Shown: positions 45,414 through 57,889, numbered from the stretch's first letter. The stretch is 64,000 nt of DNA from Megaleporinus macrocephalus (GCA_021613375.1 CM038726.1:3121546-3185545), one strand, 5' to 3'. Numbers and translations are program-made. The notes: generated from the sequence alone by a model not told the origin.

Positions 45414-46514
45414 CTAGGGTCCACCGTTTTGAGGCAGGATGTCGACGGCACCAGAGTCTTTGACGTCGCTGAGCTTGCGAGAGAAGGAGCTGAGACGTGT
45501 GCTGATGGAGTCCCTCTTTTGCGTGAGCCTGGGCGCCTTTTCCTCGTAGAGCCGACAAAGCTGCTCCCGGAAGTGGTTCCCCACGAAGCAGTAGAGGAAG
45601 GGGTTGATGGCCGAGTTGGAGAATCCCAGGCACAGTGAGATGGGCAGCAAAGCCTCCACCACCTGGTTCGTCCTGCAGCTCAGGCTCATGCCCAGGTCCC
45701 TCAGCGCCCCCAGGAAGGCCAACACGTGGAAGGTGCACCAGCAAAGAAAGAAAGCCAAGACCACAGCGATGACCATGCGCAAAACGCGGTCTATCCGGGA
45801 TTGTCCCTGCTCCAGAAAGTTGGGCGTGGCCAGCAGGTGGCGACCGATCCGGCTGTAGCAGGTGGCCATCACGGCAAACGGCAGCAGGAAGCCCAGCGTG
45901 TTCTTGGCTAGGGTCAGCATCGGGTGCCAGAACTCGTTGGGGTAGATCATGACGCAAGCTGTCACGTTCAGGTTGCTCAGTATGTGCGTGTCTCGGAAGA
46001 CCAGGGTGGGCACGGTGCTCAGGATGGCCACCAGCCAGATGGCGACGCTAACGCACCGGGCGTGGCACACGCTCCGGGTGCTCAGCGGGTACACGATGGC
46101 GCGGTAGCGGTCCACGCTCATGCAGGTGATGAAAAAGACGCTGGCGTAGACGTTGAGCGTGAGCAAGGCGCCGCACAGCTTGCACATGAGCCTCCCGAGG
46201 ACCCAGCTGTAGCCCATGGAGTAGTACACGGCCCAGAAGGGCAGGCTGCAGAGGAACAGCAGGTCCGATGCCGCCAGGTTTACCAGGTAGGTGTTGGCTA
46301 CGGTCCGGCGCGCCGAGCTCTGGCAGAACACGCAGATGACCAGGGTGTTGCCGAGGAACCCCAGGAGGAATATGAAGGTGTAGAGGACGGGGACGAGTCG
46401 TCTCTGGTACTGGGAGCTGGTGGGTGAGAGATAGTCACACGATCCATTTTGGAGGGGATGCTGGGACAGAGCGTCATCGAAGGCAGTCAGGTTGAGGGAG
46501 GGGTCTGTTTCCAT
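45414..46514 (-). CDS. agtr2: angiotensin II type 2 receptor-like GPCR
   Basis: A single-exon frame of 366 residues with strong Kozak (GCCATGG) at 46514 and TAG at 45416-45414. Seven membrane segments: TM1 GFLGNTLVICVF, TM2 LVNLAASDLLFLCSLPFW, TM3 ALLTLNVYASVFFITCMS followed by DRY (135-137), TM4 around W160, TM5 KNTLGFLLPFAVMATCY, TM6 VVLAFFLCWCTFHVLAFL, TM7 ending NPFLY (304-308). C111-C187 should form the canonical disulfide and C26-C280 the second one seen in angiotensin receptors. K204 corresponds to the TM5 lysine that binds the angiotensin C-terminus. Sequons lie at N8, N23 and N183. FFITCMSVDRY, FRD, HVLxFLxAL and PFLYCFVGN are AT2 signatures. Oddity: TM6 reads CWCT where nearly all class A receptors, AT2 included, have CWxP, so P6.50 is threonine 261. 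Confidence 0.9.
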   Translation of the reverse strand: METDPSLNLTAFDDALSQHPLQNGSCDYLSPTSSQYQRRLVPVLYTFIFLLGFLGNTLVICVFCQSSARRTVANTYLVNLAASDLLFLCSLPFWAVYYSMGYSWVLGRLMCKLCGALLTLNVYASVFFITCMSVDRYRAIVYPLSTRSVCHARCVSVAIWLVAILSTVPTLVFRDTHILSNLNVTACVMIYPNEFWHPMLTLAKNTLGFLLPFAVMATCYSRIGRHLLATPNFLEQGQSRIDRVLRMVIAVVLAFFLCWCTFHVLAFLGALRDLGMSLSCRTNQVVEALLPISLCLGFSNSAINPFLYCFVGNHFREQLCRLYEEKAPRLTQKRDSISTRLSSFSRKLSDVKDSGAVDILPQNGGP

Positions 46515-46558
46515 GGCGACTTCTCATGCAGGGGGCAGTCGCTAGTTAGGCAAAAGTT
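46515..46558 (-). other. agtr2: agtr2 5' UTR portion of coding exon with splice acceptor
   Basis: The minus strand reads TTTATTCTCTTGCAG then 44 bases to the ATG. The acceptor AG is at 46560-46559. AT2 receptor genes in mammals also have the whole coding region in the last exon behind non-coding exons, so a 5' exon should lie further right; I could not place it. Confidence 0.65.
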
Positions 46559-46769
46559 CTGCAAGAGAATAAAAACAGGGACTAAAGGATCCACATCAGG
46601 GAAAAAAATGTAAAATTTTAAAATCAATCAAATGTTTTTTGAATGTTTTTTAGCCAATATAAGTTAAGCTCCGCCCATTAACTCTGTTTGTTTTTGGGTT
46701 ATAATCTGAAACCTAACAGCAGACAACTAATATATTGATAATGAGTAGACTTTGTGTGGCTTTAGGAAC

Positions 46770-47450
46770 TAGATTGTTGGCTGGTTGGTGGTCAGAGGTG
46801 GTTGAAACCACTCTACTCAGGTCTTCCTGAAAGCAGAGAGCTAACTTCAGGATATTGGATGTTGTTTGAAGGTGGATTGAGGGCTGGTGGGTGGTCAGAG
46901 AGGTGAGGGTCTTCTAATTGCCGGTATATCTGAACCATGTCACCATCCTTAACCCTTTGTTTTTAGTATTAAAGTAAACTGAGGGTTCATTTCAAGATAT
47001 TGGGTGCGGTTGGGAGCTGGGTTGCTGGCTGGTTGGTGGTCAGAGGTGGTTGGAATCACTCTACTCAGGTCTTCCTGAAAGCAGAGAGCTAATTTCTGGA
47101 TATAAGATGTTGCTTAAAGTTGGATTGAGGGCTGATGGGTGGTCAAGGGTGGGTCAGTGAGGTGAGGGTCTTCTGATTGCTGGTATTTGTGAACTATGTG
47201 ACAATATTTAACCCTTTGTTTATAGTACTGAATCAAGCTGTAAGTTAATTTCAAGATATTGGGTACTGTTTGGAGCTGGGTTGCTGGCTGGTTGGTGGTC
47301 AGAGGTGGTTGCAATCACTCTACTCAGGTCTTCCTGAAAGCAGAGAGCTAATTTCAGGATATTGGATGTTGTTTGAAGTTGGATTGAGGGCTGGTGGGTG
47401 GTTAAGGGTTATGGTGTATGATTGCAAGCTGAGAGCTAATTTCAGAATTT
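46770..47450. repeat. about 250-260-bp tandem repeat, nearly three copies, upstream of agtr2
   Basis: CTGGTTGGTGGTCAGAGGTG occurs at 46781, 47029 and 47288. Units also share CTCTACTCAGGTCTTCCTGA and GGATTGAGGGCTGGTGGGTG. Lies within the likely first intron or promoter region of agtr2. Confidence 0.9.
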
Positions 47451-47509
47451 TTTGAGATGATTACCTACTGACGCTGAAGACTGTTCTGAAGTTTGGAAGG
47501 CATCTAGAT

Positions 47510-47560
47510 TTCTAGGTCAGGTTCCCTGACCACTAGACCACCAGGGTGCTATCCTTAAAG
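47510..47560 (-). mobile_element. tRNA-like SINE fragment (5' head only)
   Basis: The minus strand reads CCCTGGTGGTCTAGTGGTCA, close to the D-arm and A box of tRNA-Glu. No B box follows, so this is a SINE or tRNA-pseudogene fragment. Confidence 0.45.
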
Positions 47561-48125
47561 GCCAACCATTGCTGGAGGGATGAAGTTTGAGGCCGAATAC
47601 GTTGAGGCAGCGTTTCTACTAGGCTGGTCAGTAAACGGCTGATAAAGCTACCACGAATGTGGAGGAACTAGATGTTTCCTACAATGGGCTTATTTCTGGG
47701 GACGTCGCCCCCTACTGTTTGGATCGTTTGGAGTATAGATTTCACGGCTTGCGTCACGTTACATATCTTGAACCCACAGAAGGAAAAAACGTCTGTTCAA
47801 CAGAGCTTAGTAAACAGTCCATGGAAAAGAGCACTGGACTCCTGGGGGGGGATGATGAGGCTACTTCTGAAATGTTTTTGCAGGGCAATAATTTTTCATC
47901 CGCTATAATCCTTCACACTCATAACAACCTCGGTATCTGAAGAAAACAGCAACGAGCACTTGCGAAAGCTCTCGAGTCGGCCGAGATAGAGTCGGAATCG
48001 CTGCCAGAATCTCTCGGCTCGCCGAAAAAAGACAAATAAACCCAAAGGAGAAGAAAAAGACCGGATTCCCACTGACGCAGTCCCCAGCGGGTTGAGTCGC
48101 GTGTGAAAGAGCTCAGACTCTTTAT
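47561..48125. other. GC-richer non-repetitive island, no gene identified
   Basis: About 560 bases without tandem repeats, with several CpGs (47940-48110). A 93-codon open stretch (47659-47940) has no recognisable domain. Could include an unplaced agtr2 5' exon, but no evidence ties it to the gene. Confidence 0.35.
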
Positions 48126-48309
48126 GGAAAGACTGTGTGTGTGTGTTTTTATGAGTGTGTGCGAGTGTGTGTGTGTGAGCGACTGTGCGAGTGTGTTTAC
48201 GCGAATGCTGGAAGCGTCACGTTCTTCAGCCGGAGTGAATTTGTCCCACAGTGTTATATAATAATAGATGAATGTAGTAGAGGATTAAGAATAGACGCTG
48301 ATACAGCTA

Positions 48310-48480
48310 CGAGAGATGCTCACACTCTCTCTCTCTCTCTCACTCTCTCTGCATCTCTTTCACTCTTTCTCTCTCCACTTCCCGCTTTTTTCTCTCTCTG
48401 TCTCTCCAGGTTTCCCTCTTTCTCAGTTTTGTCTCTTTTACCGTCTGTCCATTTCTTTTTCTCTTTTTGTCTCTGTCTGG
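48310..48480. repeat. CT-rich tract
   Basis: CTCTCT runs with TTTCT and CTGTCTCT interruptions. Confidence 0.85.
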
Positions 48481-48569
48481 TGTAATTGAGAGTGTTCTGT
48501 CAGGAGGGGGTAGTGAGTGTTTTAGTGTGTGTGTTAATATGTGGGGTAAGTGAATGTGTGTGTTAGTGG

Positions 48570-48680
48570 GGGGGGGGCAAAAGGCTGTGTGTGTGTGTGT
48601 GTGTGTGTTAATGTATAGGGGTGTGTGTATTTTAGAATGTGTGTCTGTTAATGTGTCATGAGTAGGTGAATGTGTGTTGT

Positions 48681-48720
<40 letters not shown>

Positions 48721-49732
48721 ATAGTGTGTATGTGTGCTATAATGTGTGTGTGTTGTGTGTGTGTGTGTGTGTTTGTGTGTGTGTTGTAATGTGTGTGCAT
48801 GTGTGTTGTAATTGTGTGTGTGTGTGTGTATTGGGTGTAATGTGTGTGTGTTTGTATGCGTGTGTGTGTGTTGTAATGTGTGTGTGTGGAAGGTAAGTAA
48901 ATGTGTGTTGTAGAGAGTGCTTGTGTGTGTCTGTGTTTTTGTGTTATAGTGTGTATGTGTGTGTGTGTGCTATAGTGTGTGCTATATGTTTGTTATAATG
49001 TGTGTGTGTATTGTGTGTGTGTGTTGTGTGTGTAATGTGTGTGTGTTTGTTTGTGTGTGTGTGTTGTAATGTGTGTGTGTGTAATGTGTGTGTGTGTTGT
49101 AATATGTGTGTGTGTTGTAATATGTGTGTGTGTGTTGTAATATGTGTGTGTGTGTTGTAATATATGTGTGTGTGTTGTAATTGTGTGTGTAAGTGTGTTG
49201 CAATATGTGTGTGTGTAATGTGTGTGTGTGTGTTGTAATATGTGTGTGTGTGTGCTGTAATTGTGTGTGTGTGTGATATGTGTGTATAATGTGTGTGTGT
49301 GATATGTGTGTGTGTGTGTTGTAATTGTGTGTGTAATGTTTGTGTGTGTAATGTGTGTGTGTGTTGTAATATGTGTATGTGTTTGTGTGTGTGTAATGTG
49401 TGTTGTAATTGTGTGTGTGTTGTAATGTGTGTGTGTGTGTGTGTGTTGTAATTGTGTGTGTGTGTAATGTGTGTGTGTGTTGTAATATGTGTGTGTGTGT
49501 GTGTGTGTGTAATGTGTGTTGTAATTGTGTGTGTGTTGTAATGTGTGTGTGTGTTGTAATTGTTTGTGTGTGTAATGTGTGTTGTAATTGTGTGTGTTGT
49601 AATGTATGTGTTTGTGTGTGTAATGTGTGTGTAATGTGTGTTGTAATTGTGTGTGTGTAATGTGTGTTGTAATTGTGTGTGTGTTGTAAATTATGTATGT
49701 GTGTGTGTGTGTGTGTGATGTGTGTGTGTGTA

Positions 49733-49769
<37 letters not shown>

Positions 49770-49816
49770 GTGTGTGTGTGTGTGTGTGTGTCTGTGTGTG
49801 TGTGTGTGTGTGTGTA

Positions 49817-49870
<54 letters not shown>

Positions 49871-50013
49871 AATATGTGTGTGTGTGTGTGTCTGTGTGTG
49901 TGTGTGTGTGTGTGTAATATGTGTGTGTGTGTGTGTGTGTAATGTGTGTGTGTGTGTGTGTGTGTGTAATATGTGTGTGTGTGTGTGTCTGTGTGTGTGT
50001 GTGTGTGTGTGTA

Positions 50014-50048
<35 letters not shown>

Positions 50049-50060
50049 TGTGTGTGTAAT
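48570..50060 (+). repeat. GT-rich microsatellite block with TAA-type interruptions
   Basis: (GT)n broken at intervals by TGTAAT or TATAGTG words, about 1.5 kb, with local periodicity where GTGTGTTGTAAT repeats. Reading frames rich in Cys/Val or His/Thr are artefacts. Confidence 0.97.
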
Positions 50061-50397
50061 ATGGGTAAAGAACAGATGTGTTTAACAGCTCTCAGCAGAC
50101 TTGTCCTACAGCTGGACTGTGTTAGTTTAGGTGGGGGGCACATGGAGGAATCTGATTGGCTGATAAAAGCATGTGGGACATTTCTATTGGGGGCTTTTCC
50201 TTCACATAGTACATGAGATTCCCCTTTCCAAAAAAAACTTTACTACCCTTGCCTTTCTGCTCTGGGGGGCTACACAGGGGACTCAGTGGGGATGGTTACA
50301 CAATTTGCGAGTCATGAAAGTTTCTGATACTCCTCCGTACGAAACTGAGCCCGACTGGACGTGTACAAACTGAAGCTCAGCAGAGCTCCTAGAAAAC
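50061..50397. other. short unique stretch between satellites
   Basis: No gene recognised. Confidence 0.4.
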
Positions 50398-51690
50398 TCC
50401 ATAGTATATACTGTATAGTTCATACCATATACTGAATACAATTCATAGTACATACTGTATAGTTCATATTATATACTGAATACAATTTATAGTATATACT
50501 GTATAGTTCATATTATATACTGTATAGTTCATATTATATACTGTATATTTCATAGTATATACTGTATAGTTCATAGTATATACTGAATACAATTCATAGT
50601 ATATACTGTATAGTTCATAGTATATACTGTATATTTCATAGTATATACTGTATAGTTCATAGTATATACTGTATAGTTTATATTATATACTCTATATTTC
50701 ATAGTATATACTGTATAGTTCATAGTATATACTGTATATTTCATATTATATACTGAATACAATTCATAGAATATACTGTATAGTTCATAGTATATACTGT
50801 ATACAATTCATAGTATATACTGTATAGTTCATATTATATACTAAATACAATTTATAGTATATACTGTATAGTTCATATTATATACTAAATACAATTCATA
50901 GGATATACTGTATAGTTCAAATAATATACTGAATACAATTCATAGTATATACTGTATAGTTCATATTATATACTAAATACAATTCATAGGATATACTGTA
51001 TAGTTCATATAATATACTGAATACAATTCATAGTATATACTGTATAGTTCATAGTATATACTGTATAGTTCATATAATATACTGAATACAATTCATAGTA
51101 TATACTGTATAGTTCATACTATATACTGTATAGTTCATATTGTATACTGAATAGAATTCATAGTATATACTAAATACAGTTCATAGTATATGCTGAATAC
51201 TTCATAGTATATACTGTATAATTCAAATATACTGAATACAATTTACATTATATACTGTATAGTACATAGAATATACTAAATATACTTGACAGTATATAAT
51301 GAGTAATTCATAGTAGATACTGTATAGTTCATAGTACATACTGAATATAATACATATTATATACTGAATAAATACTGAATATCGTTCATTTTAAATAGTG
51401 AATAATTTGTGGTAGATACTGAATATAATTCATAGTATATACTAAACACTAGTAAATACTGGATGTAATTCATAATAGATACTAACTAATTTATAAGTTA
51501 TAGTATATACTGTATCAATTGTAATAGATAGTTCATAGTATATACTCTATAATTCATAGTAAATACTGTATAATTCATAATGACTACATAAATAATCATA
51601 GTTGAGAGTAAATAGTTGATGACATTGTTTATTTTATAGTATATACTGTATAATTTATAATAGATAGTAAATAATTCAGTCTTGTAGCAT
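50398..51690 (-). repeat. 21-bp satellite, about 55 copies, related to 432-1468 in opposite orientation
   Basis: Plus-strand unit TTCATAGTATATACTGTATA plus G. Its reverse complement, CAGTATATACTATGAACTAT plus A, agrees with the 21-bp unit at 432-1468 at 17 of 21 positions. Left part regular; right part (after 51180) diverged. Confidence 0.93.
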
Positions 51691-51699
51691 TGCTTTGAT

Positions 51700-52440
51700 G
51701 TCCCAGGTGGTTGCTAAGTTATTGCTATTATATCCCACTCTATTCCTGAACAGGCTCCACGATCCTGCACGACTTTGCTGTTCTAGATCAAAAACTACGA
51801 CCCATAAAATCAGCACATAGAACATCAAACCACCAGCACATTGAATTATAATCCACACTTTCAACTTAATCACACACATCACATCTCAGTGCTATTATTA
51901 TTATTATTATTATATTATAATAACATTGTGTGATAAGTGCTATTGAAATAACAGCCGTTATATTATCAGGAATCATTATTAATTGCTTAAATAAAAATGA
52001 TTAAACCAAATATTAGCATGTTTAAAAACTCACCCTTCATTTTCTCTCCAGCTATTTAAAGTCCAAGTTATTTTATCTTCTGAGAACTTTCACAAACATG
52101 CAGTGACGGACCTGCGCGGTGGTCACTGATCTGACCGGCGGGTATTAAAGAACGGCCTGAATGCCCATCATTTATCTGCTGTTTGTTTAGGCTTGAGAGG
52201 TTTTGGGCTCCTGTCCCAGACGCTCACACGACAACGGGGAGAACTTTCAGTGGAAAGTCCTCAATGAGACGTAACTTAATCCCAGACTGAGATTAATGAG
52301 TGTCTGCGAAGTCCAGGTAAGAAGATAATCCCACATCCTAATGGGAGATTAGTCGTTTCCAGTAAAACCATTAAAATAGCATGTCATTTCATCTCCTTCA
52401 TTTCAAAACTTCATTTCTCACTTTCTTCTCTATATTTCCA
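51700..52440. other. intergenic DNA, no feature recognised
   Basis: Contains a short TTA run (51893-51910). 52080-52340 is non-repetitive with normal GC; no gene identified. Confidence 0.45.
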
Positions 52441-52447
52441 ACAAGCT

Positions 52448-53220
52448 GGCCAGTTTATTAGAAACACCCACCTTGTACTACCAATAATGGCCACTGTGTT
52501 AGAAACAACCACCTTGTACTTTTATAAACTGGCCACATTATTGAAAACAACCACCTTGTACTTTTATAAACTGGCCACATTATTAGAAACAACCACCTTG
52601 TGCTTCTACTAACTGGCCATTTTATTATAAAGAACCACCTTGTACTTTTATAAACTGGCCACATTATTAGAAACAACCACCTTGTGCTTCTACTAACTGG
52701 CCACTTTATTATAAAGAACCAGATTGTGCTTTTATAAAATGGCCACTTTATTAGAAACACCAACCTTGTACTGACACTAACTGGCCACTTTATTAGAAAC
52801 ACACACCTTGTGCTTCCACTAACTGGCCACTTTACTAGAAACAACCGCCTTGTCCTTTTATGAACTTGCCACTTTATTAGAAACAACCACCTTGTGCTTC
52901 TACTAACTGGCCACTTTATTGGAAACATCCACCTTGTGTTTCCACTAACTGGCCACTTTATTAGAAACACCCACCTTGTGCTTCCACTAACTGGCCGCTT
53001 TATTAGAAACACCCACCTTGTGCTTCCACTAACTGGCCACTTTATTAGAAACACCAAACCTGTGCTTCCACTAAGTGGCCACTTTATTAGAAACACCCAC
53101 CTTGTGCTTCCACTAACTGGCCACTTTATTAGAAACACCCACCTTGTGCTTCCACTAACTGGCCACTTTATTAGAAACACCCACCTTGTACTTTCACAGG
53201 AGGGGTTTCTGATAAAGTGG
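52448..53220 (-). repeat. 42-bp satellite, about 18 copies (locus B, reversed)
   Basis: Plus-strand unit ACTGGCCACTTTATTAGAAA plus CACCCACCTTGTGCTTCCACTA in part. Reverse of 23490-23880. Right-hand copies are nearly identical, left-hand ones diverged. A minus-strand 291-residue open frame is an artefact of the 14-codon unit. Confidence 0.96.
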
Positions 53221-53654
53221 CCGGTCAGTGTATGTTTTGTAAATCTTAGTGGTTGCTGCAGTGGCTGTAAGTCCGCATCGAGTTCCGAGGCTTCAAACAT
53301 TTCAGCCCACGTGTCACACAGCACGTGTTCCAAATCAGTGACTTCCGGAATGTTTCTCCACGGAATGCCAGAGCAGGAGAATTCCGAATTCAGCTGCAGT
53401 GTGGTGGTCCAGAGGCCGGATCCCCTCGAATTACAAGGTAAAGTCTGAGTGAGTCGGGCTCGGGTTCCGGGGAGACGGCGTGTCTCTATTGGAAACTCTC
53501 AGCTCGCGCAACGTCCTTATTTGGAAGTTTCCCTCTGAAGTGGACGATCAGACAGTATTACCCCAATCAGGGGTCTCCACTGAGTTTCACCGACCACCAA
53601 CTCATATACGCTATTATCTCTGTCTGAGCCCCTCTAACCACCAAGCTTGTACTT
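53221..53654. other. unique interlude between two blocks of the 42-bp satellite
   Basis: About 430 bases with no recognised gene. Confidence 0.4.
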
Positions 53655-53812
53655 CCATTACAGGGCCACTTTATTAGAAACACCAACCTTGTGCTTCCAC
53701 TAACTGGCCACTTTATTAGAAACACCAACCTTGTGATTCCGCTAACTGGCCACTTTATTAGAAACACCGACATTGTGCTTCCACTTACTGGCCACTTTAT
53801 TAGAAACACTTA
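53655..53812 (-). repeat. 42-bp satellite, about 4 copies (locus C, reversed)
   Basis: Same unit and orientation as 52448-53220. Confidence 0.95.
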
Positions 53813-53896
53813 ACTGTAAAATCAGATCTGTCCAGGTTTATATGAGTGTTATACAAATGAACATATACAGTTGGTGGGGTCTGTTTAAAATTACTG

Positions 53897-54880
<984 letters not shown>

Positions 54881-54889
54881 CAAACCATC

Positions 54890-55340
54890 TTCTCTTTAAA
54901 GTTTTAAAGATGTTTGAGGATGAAGGATGAGGACCTTCCCCACCAGACCACTCATCTAACAGACCATAAACGAATAAGACTGTGAATGCAGTAATTAATG
55001 ATGTTTGTTAATGAGTCAGACTCTCATATATTGTGATTGGTTAAAGTTAAAGAACACATTAGAGCAATGACTGAAAAACTAATGACTGTTCTGTATTAAT
55101 GACAGTCACTGATAACGGAATAAATAATACTGCATTAATAAATTTCCTAATAACTGTAATAGATGACTGATCCTGGCTGCATTAATAACCAACCAATTAT
55201 TATCCATTACTGACTACTAATAAGTGTATTAATGAATAACCCATAGCTATGTTAATATCTATGAATGGCTATGATAATAGCTGAATTAATGATTAATAAC
55301 TGTATTATGGCTATTAATGACCGGTTTAAAAAATGTTTTG
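54890..55340. other. intergenic AT-rich DNA
   Basis: ATTAATAAC-like words, no gene recognised. Confidence 0.4.
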
Positions 55341-55349
55341 ACTGTATAT

Positions 55350-56910
55350 AGTGCTGGATTAGTAATTAATATTATGTGTATTAATAACAGTATTATTACT
55401 ATATGAAGTGTTGAATTAGTATTTAATATTGAGTGTATTAATAAAGGTATTATTACTATATAAAGTGTTGAATTAGTATTTAATATTGAGTGTAATAATA
55501 ACAGTATTATTACTATATGAAGTGTTGAATTAGTATTTAATATTGAGTTTAATAATAACAGTATTATTACTATATGAAGTGTTAAATCATTATTTAATAT
55601 TGAGTGTATTAATAACAGTATTATTACTATATGAAGTGTTGAATTAGTATTTAATATTCAGTGTATTAATAGTATTTAAACTATATGAAGTCTTGAATCA
55701 GTATTTAATATTCAGTGTATCAATAACAGTATTATTACTATATGAAGTGTTGAATTAGCATTTAATATTGAGTGTATTAATAACAGTAGTATTACTATAT
55801 GAAGGGTTGAATCAGTATTTAATATTGAGTGTATTAATAGTATTAATACTATATGAAGTGTTGAATCAGTATTTAATATTCAGTGTATCAATAACAGTAT
55901 TATTACTATATGAAGTGTTGAATAAGTACTTAATATTGAGTGTATTAATACCAGTATTATTACTATATAAAGAGTTGAATCAGTAATTAATATTGAGTGT
56001 ATTAATAACAGTATTATTAGTATATGAAGTGTTGAATTAGTATTTAATATTGAGGGTATTAATACCAGTATTATTACTATATGAAGTGTTAAATCAGTAA
56101 TTAATATTGAGTGTATTAATAACAGTATTGTTAGTATATGAAGTGTTGAATTAGTATGTAATATTGAGTGTATCAATAACAGTATTATTACTATATGAAG
56201 TGTTGAATTAGTATTTAATATTGAGTGCATTAATAGTATTAATACTATATGGAGTGTTGAATTTGTATTTAATATTGAGTGTATCAATAACAGCATTATT
56301 GCTGTATGAAGTGTTGAATTAGTATTTAATATTGAGTGTATTAATAACAGTATTTTTACTATAAGAAGTGTTGAATAAGTATTTAATATTGAGTGTATTA
56401 TAACAGTATTATTACTATATGAAGTGTTGAATTAGTATTTAATATTGAGTGTATGAATAACAGTATTATTACTATATGAAGTGTTGAATTAGTGTTTAAT
56501 ATTGAGTGTAATAATAAGAGTATTAATACTATGTGAAGTTTTGAATTAGTATTAAATATTGAGTTTAATATTAACAGTATTATTACTATATGAAGTGTTA
56601 AATTAGTATTTAATATTGAGTTTAATATTAACAGTATTGTTACTATATGAAGTGTTGAATTAGTATTTAATATTGAGTTTAATATCAACAGTATTGTTAC
56701 TATATGAAGTGTTGAATTAGATTTAAATATTGAGTTTAATATAAACAGTATTGTTACTATATGAAGTGTTGAATTAGATTTAAATATTCAGTGTATTAAT
56801 AACAGCATTATTACTATATGAAGTGTTGAATTAGATTTAAATATTCAGTGTATTAATAACAGTATTATTACTATATAAAGTGTTGAATTAGTATTTAATA
56901 TTAATAATAT
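55350..56910. repeat. 57-bp satellite, about 27 copies
   Basis: Unit GTGTATTAATAACAGTATTA, TTACTATATGAAGTGTTGAA, TTAGTATTTAATATTGA. At 19 codons it stays open on the minus strand (138- and 96-residue frames), which I treat as artefacts. Confidence 0.96.
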
Positions 56911-56929
56911 AATAGTAGTGTAAACAGTA

Positions 56930-57715
56930 AACAGTGAATAAGTGGTGTAAACAGTAAGTAGGTGGTGTAAACAGTTAGTAAGTGGTGTAAACAGTACACA
57001 GTTAGTGGTGTAAACAGTAAACAGTGAATTGTGTAAACAGTGAGTAAGTGATCTAAACAGTGAGTAAATGGTGTAAACAATGAGTGAGTAATCTAAACAG
57101 TGAGTAAATGGTGTAAAAAGTGTGTTAGTGGTGTAAACAGTAAACAGTAAGTGATATAAAAAGTGAGTAGGTGGTGTTAACAGTAAGTGGTGTAAACAGT
57201 AAACAGTGAGGAAGTGGTGTAAACAGTGAGTAAGTGGTGTAAACAGTGAGTAAGTGGTGTAAAGAATGAGTAGGTGGTGTAAACTGTTTGCTGTTTACAC
57301 CACTTCCTCACTATTTACACCTCTTCCTTACTGTTTACTGTTTACACCACTTACTCACTGTTTACACTACTCACTCACTGTTTACTCTTTACACAACCTA
57401 CTCACTGTTTACACCTCTTCCTTACTGTTTACTGTTTACACCACTTACTCACTGTTTACACCACTCACTCACTGTTTACACCACTTCCTCACTGTTTACA
57501 CCACTCACTCTCTGTTTACACTACTCACTCAATGTTTACACCACTCACTCACTGTTTACACCACTTACTCACTCACAGTGAGTGAGTGGTGTAAACAGTG
57601 AGTGAGTGGTGTAAACAGTGAGTGAGTTGTTTGAATAGAGAGTGAGTGGTGTAAATAGTGAGTGAGTGGTGTGAATAGTGAGTGAGTGGTGTAAATAGTG
57701 AGTGAGTGGTCAGAC
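56930..57715. repeat. 20-bp satellite with internal orientation switches
   Basis: Unit GTAAGTGGTGTAAACAGTGA on the plus strand at 56930-57290, on the minus strand at 57288-57575, and on the plus strand again at 57576-57715. The two junctions create near-perfect palindromes, for example around 57579. Confidence 0.95.
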
Positions 57716-57889
57716 TGAAGGTCCACTGTACCGTTGGTGATGCTGGTCAGTTCAGATCTCATCCGGTTTCCTTGTGTTTGCGAGTAAAACTCCAACGGTC
57801 TTTTCCCAAAGCCGGAATTCCAAACACACGTCCATCATCTTCCAAACTACGAGCAACGACTGATCCTCCTCTCACACACGTTCCTGTAC

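Noticed and set aside
45924..46427. Plus-strand 167-residue frame rich in Val, Ala and His
   Set aside because: Antisense shadow of agtr2, which shows the full receptor motif set on the minus strand.
47659..47940. 93-residue plus-strand frame in a GC-richer island
   Set aside because: No recognisable family, splice sites or conservation evidence; left as unexplained sequence.
52458..53333. 291-residue minus-strand frame with 14-residue repeats
   Set aside because: Translation of the 42-bp satellite, whose copies also occur elsewhere with no gene.
55880..56688. Leu/Ile-rich minus-strand frames resembling membrane proteins
   Set aside because: 57-bp satellite read in frame; no start context, splice sites or family match.
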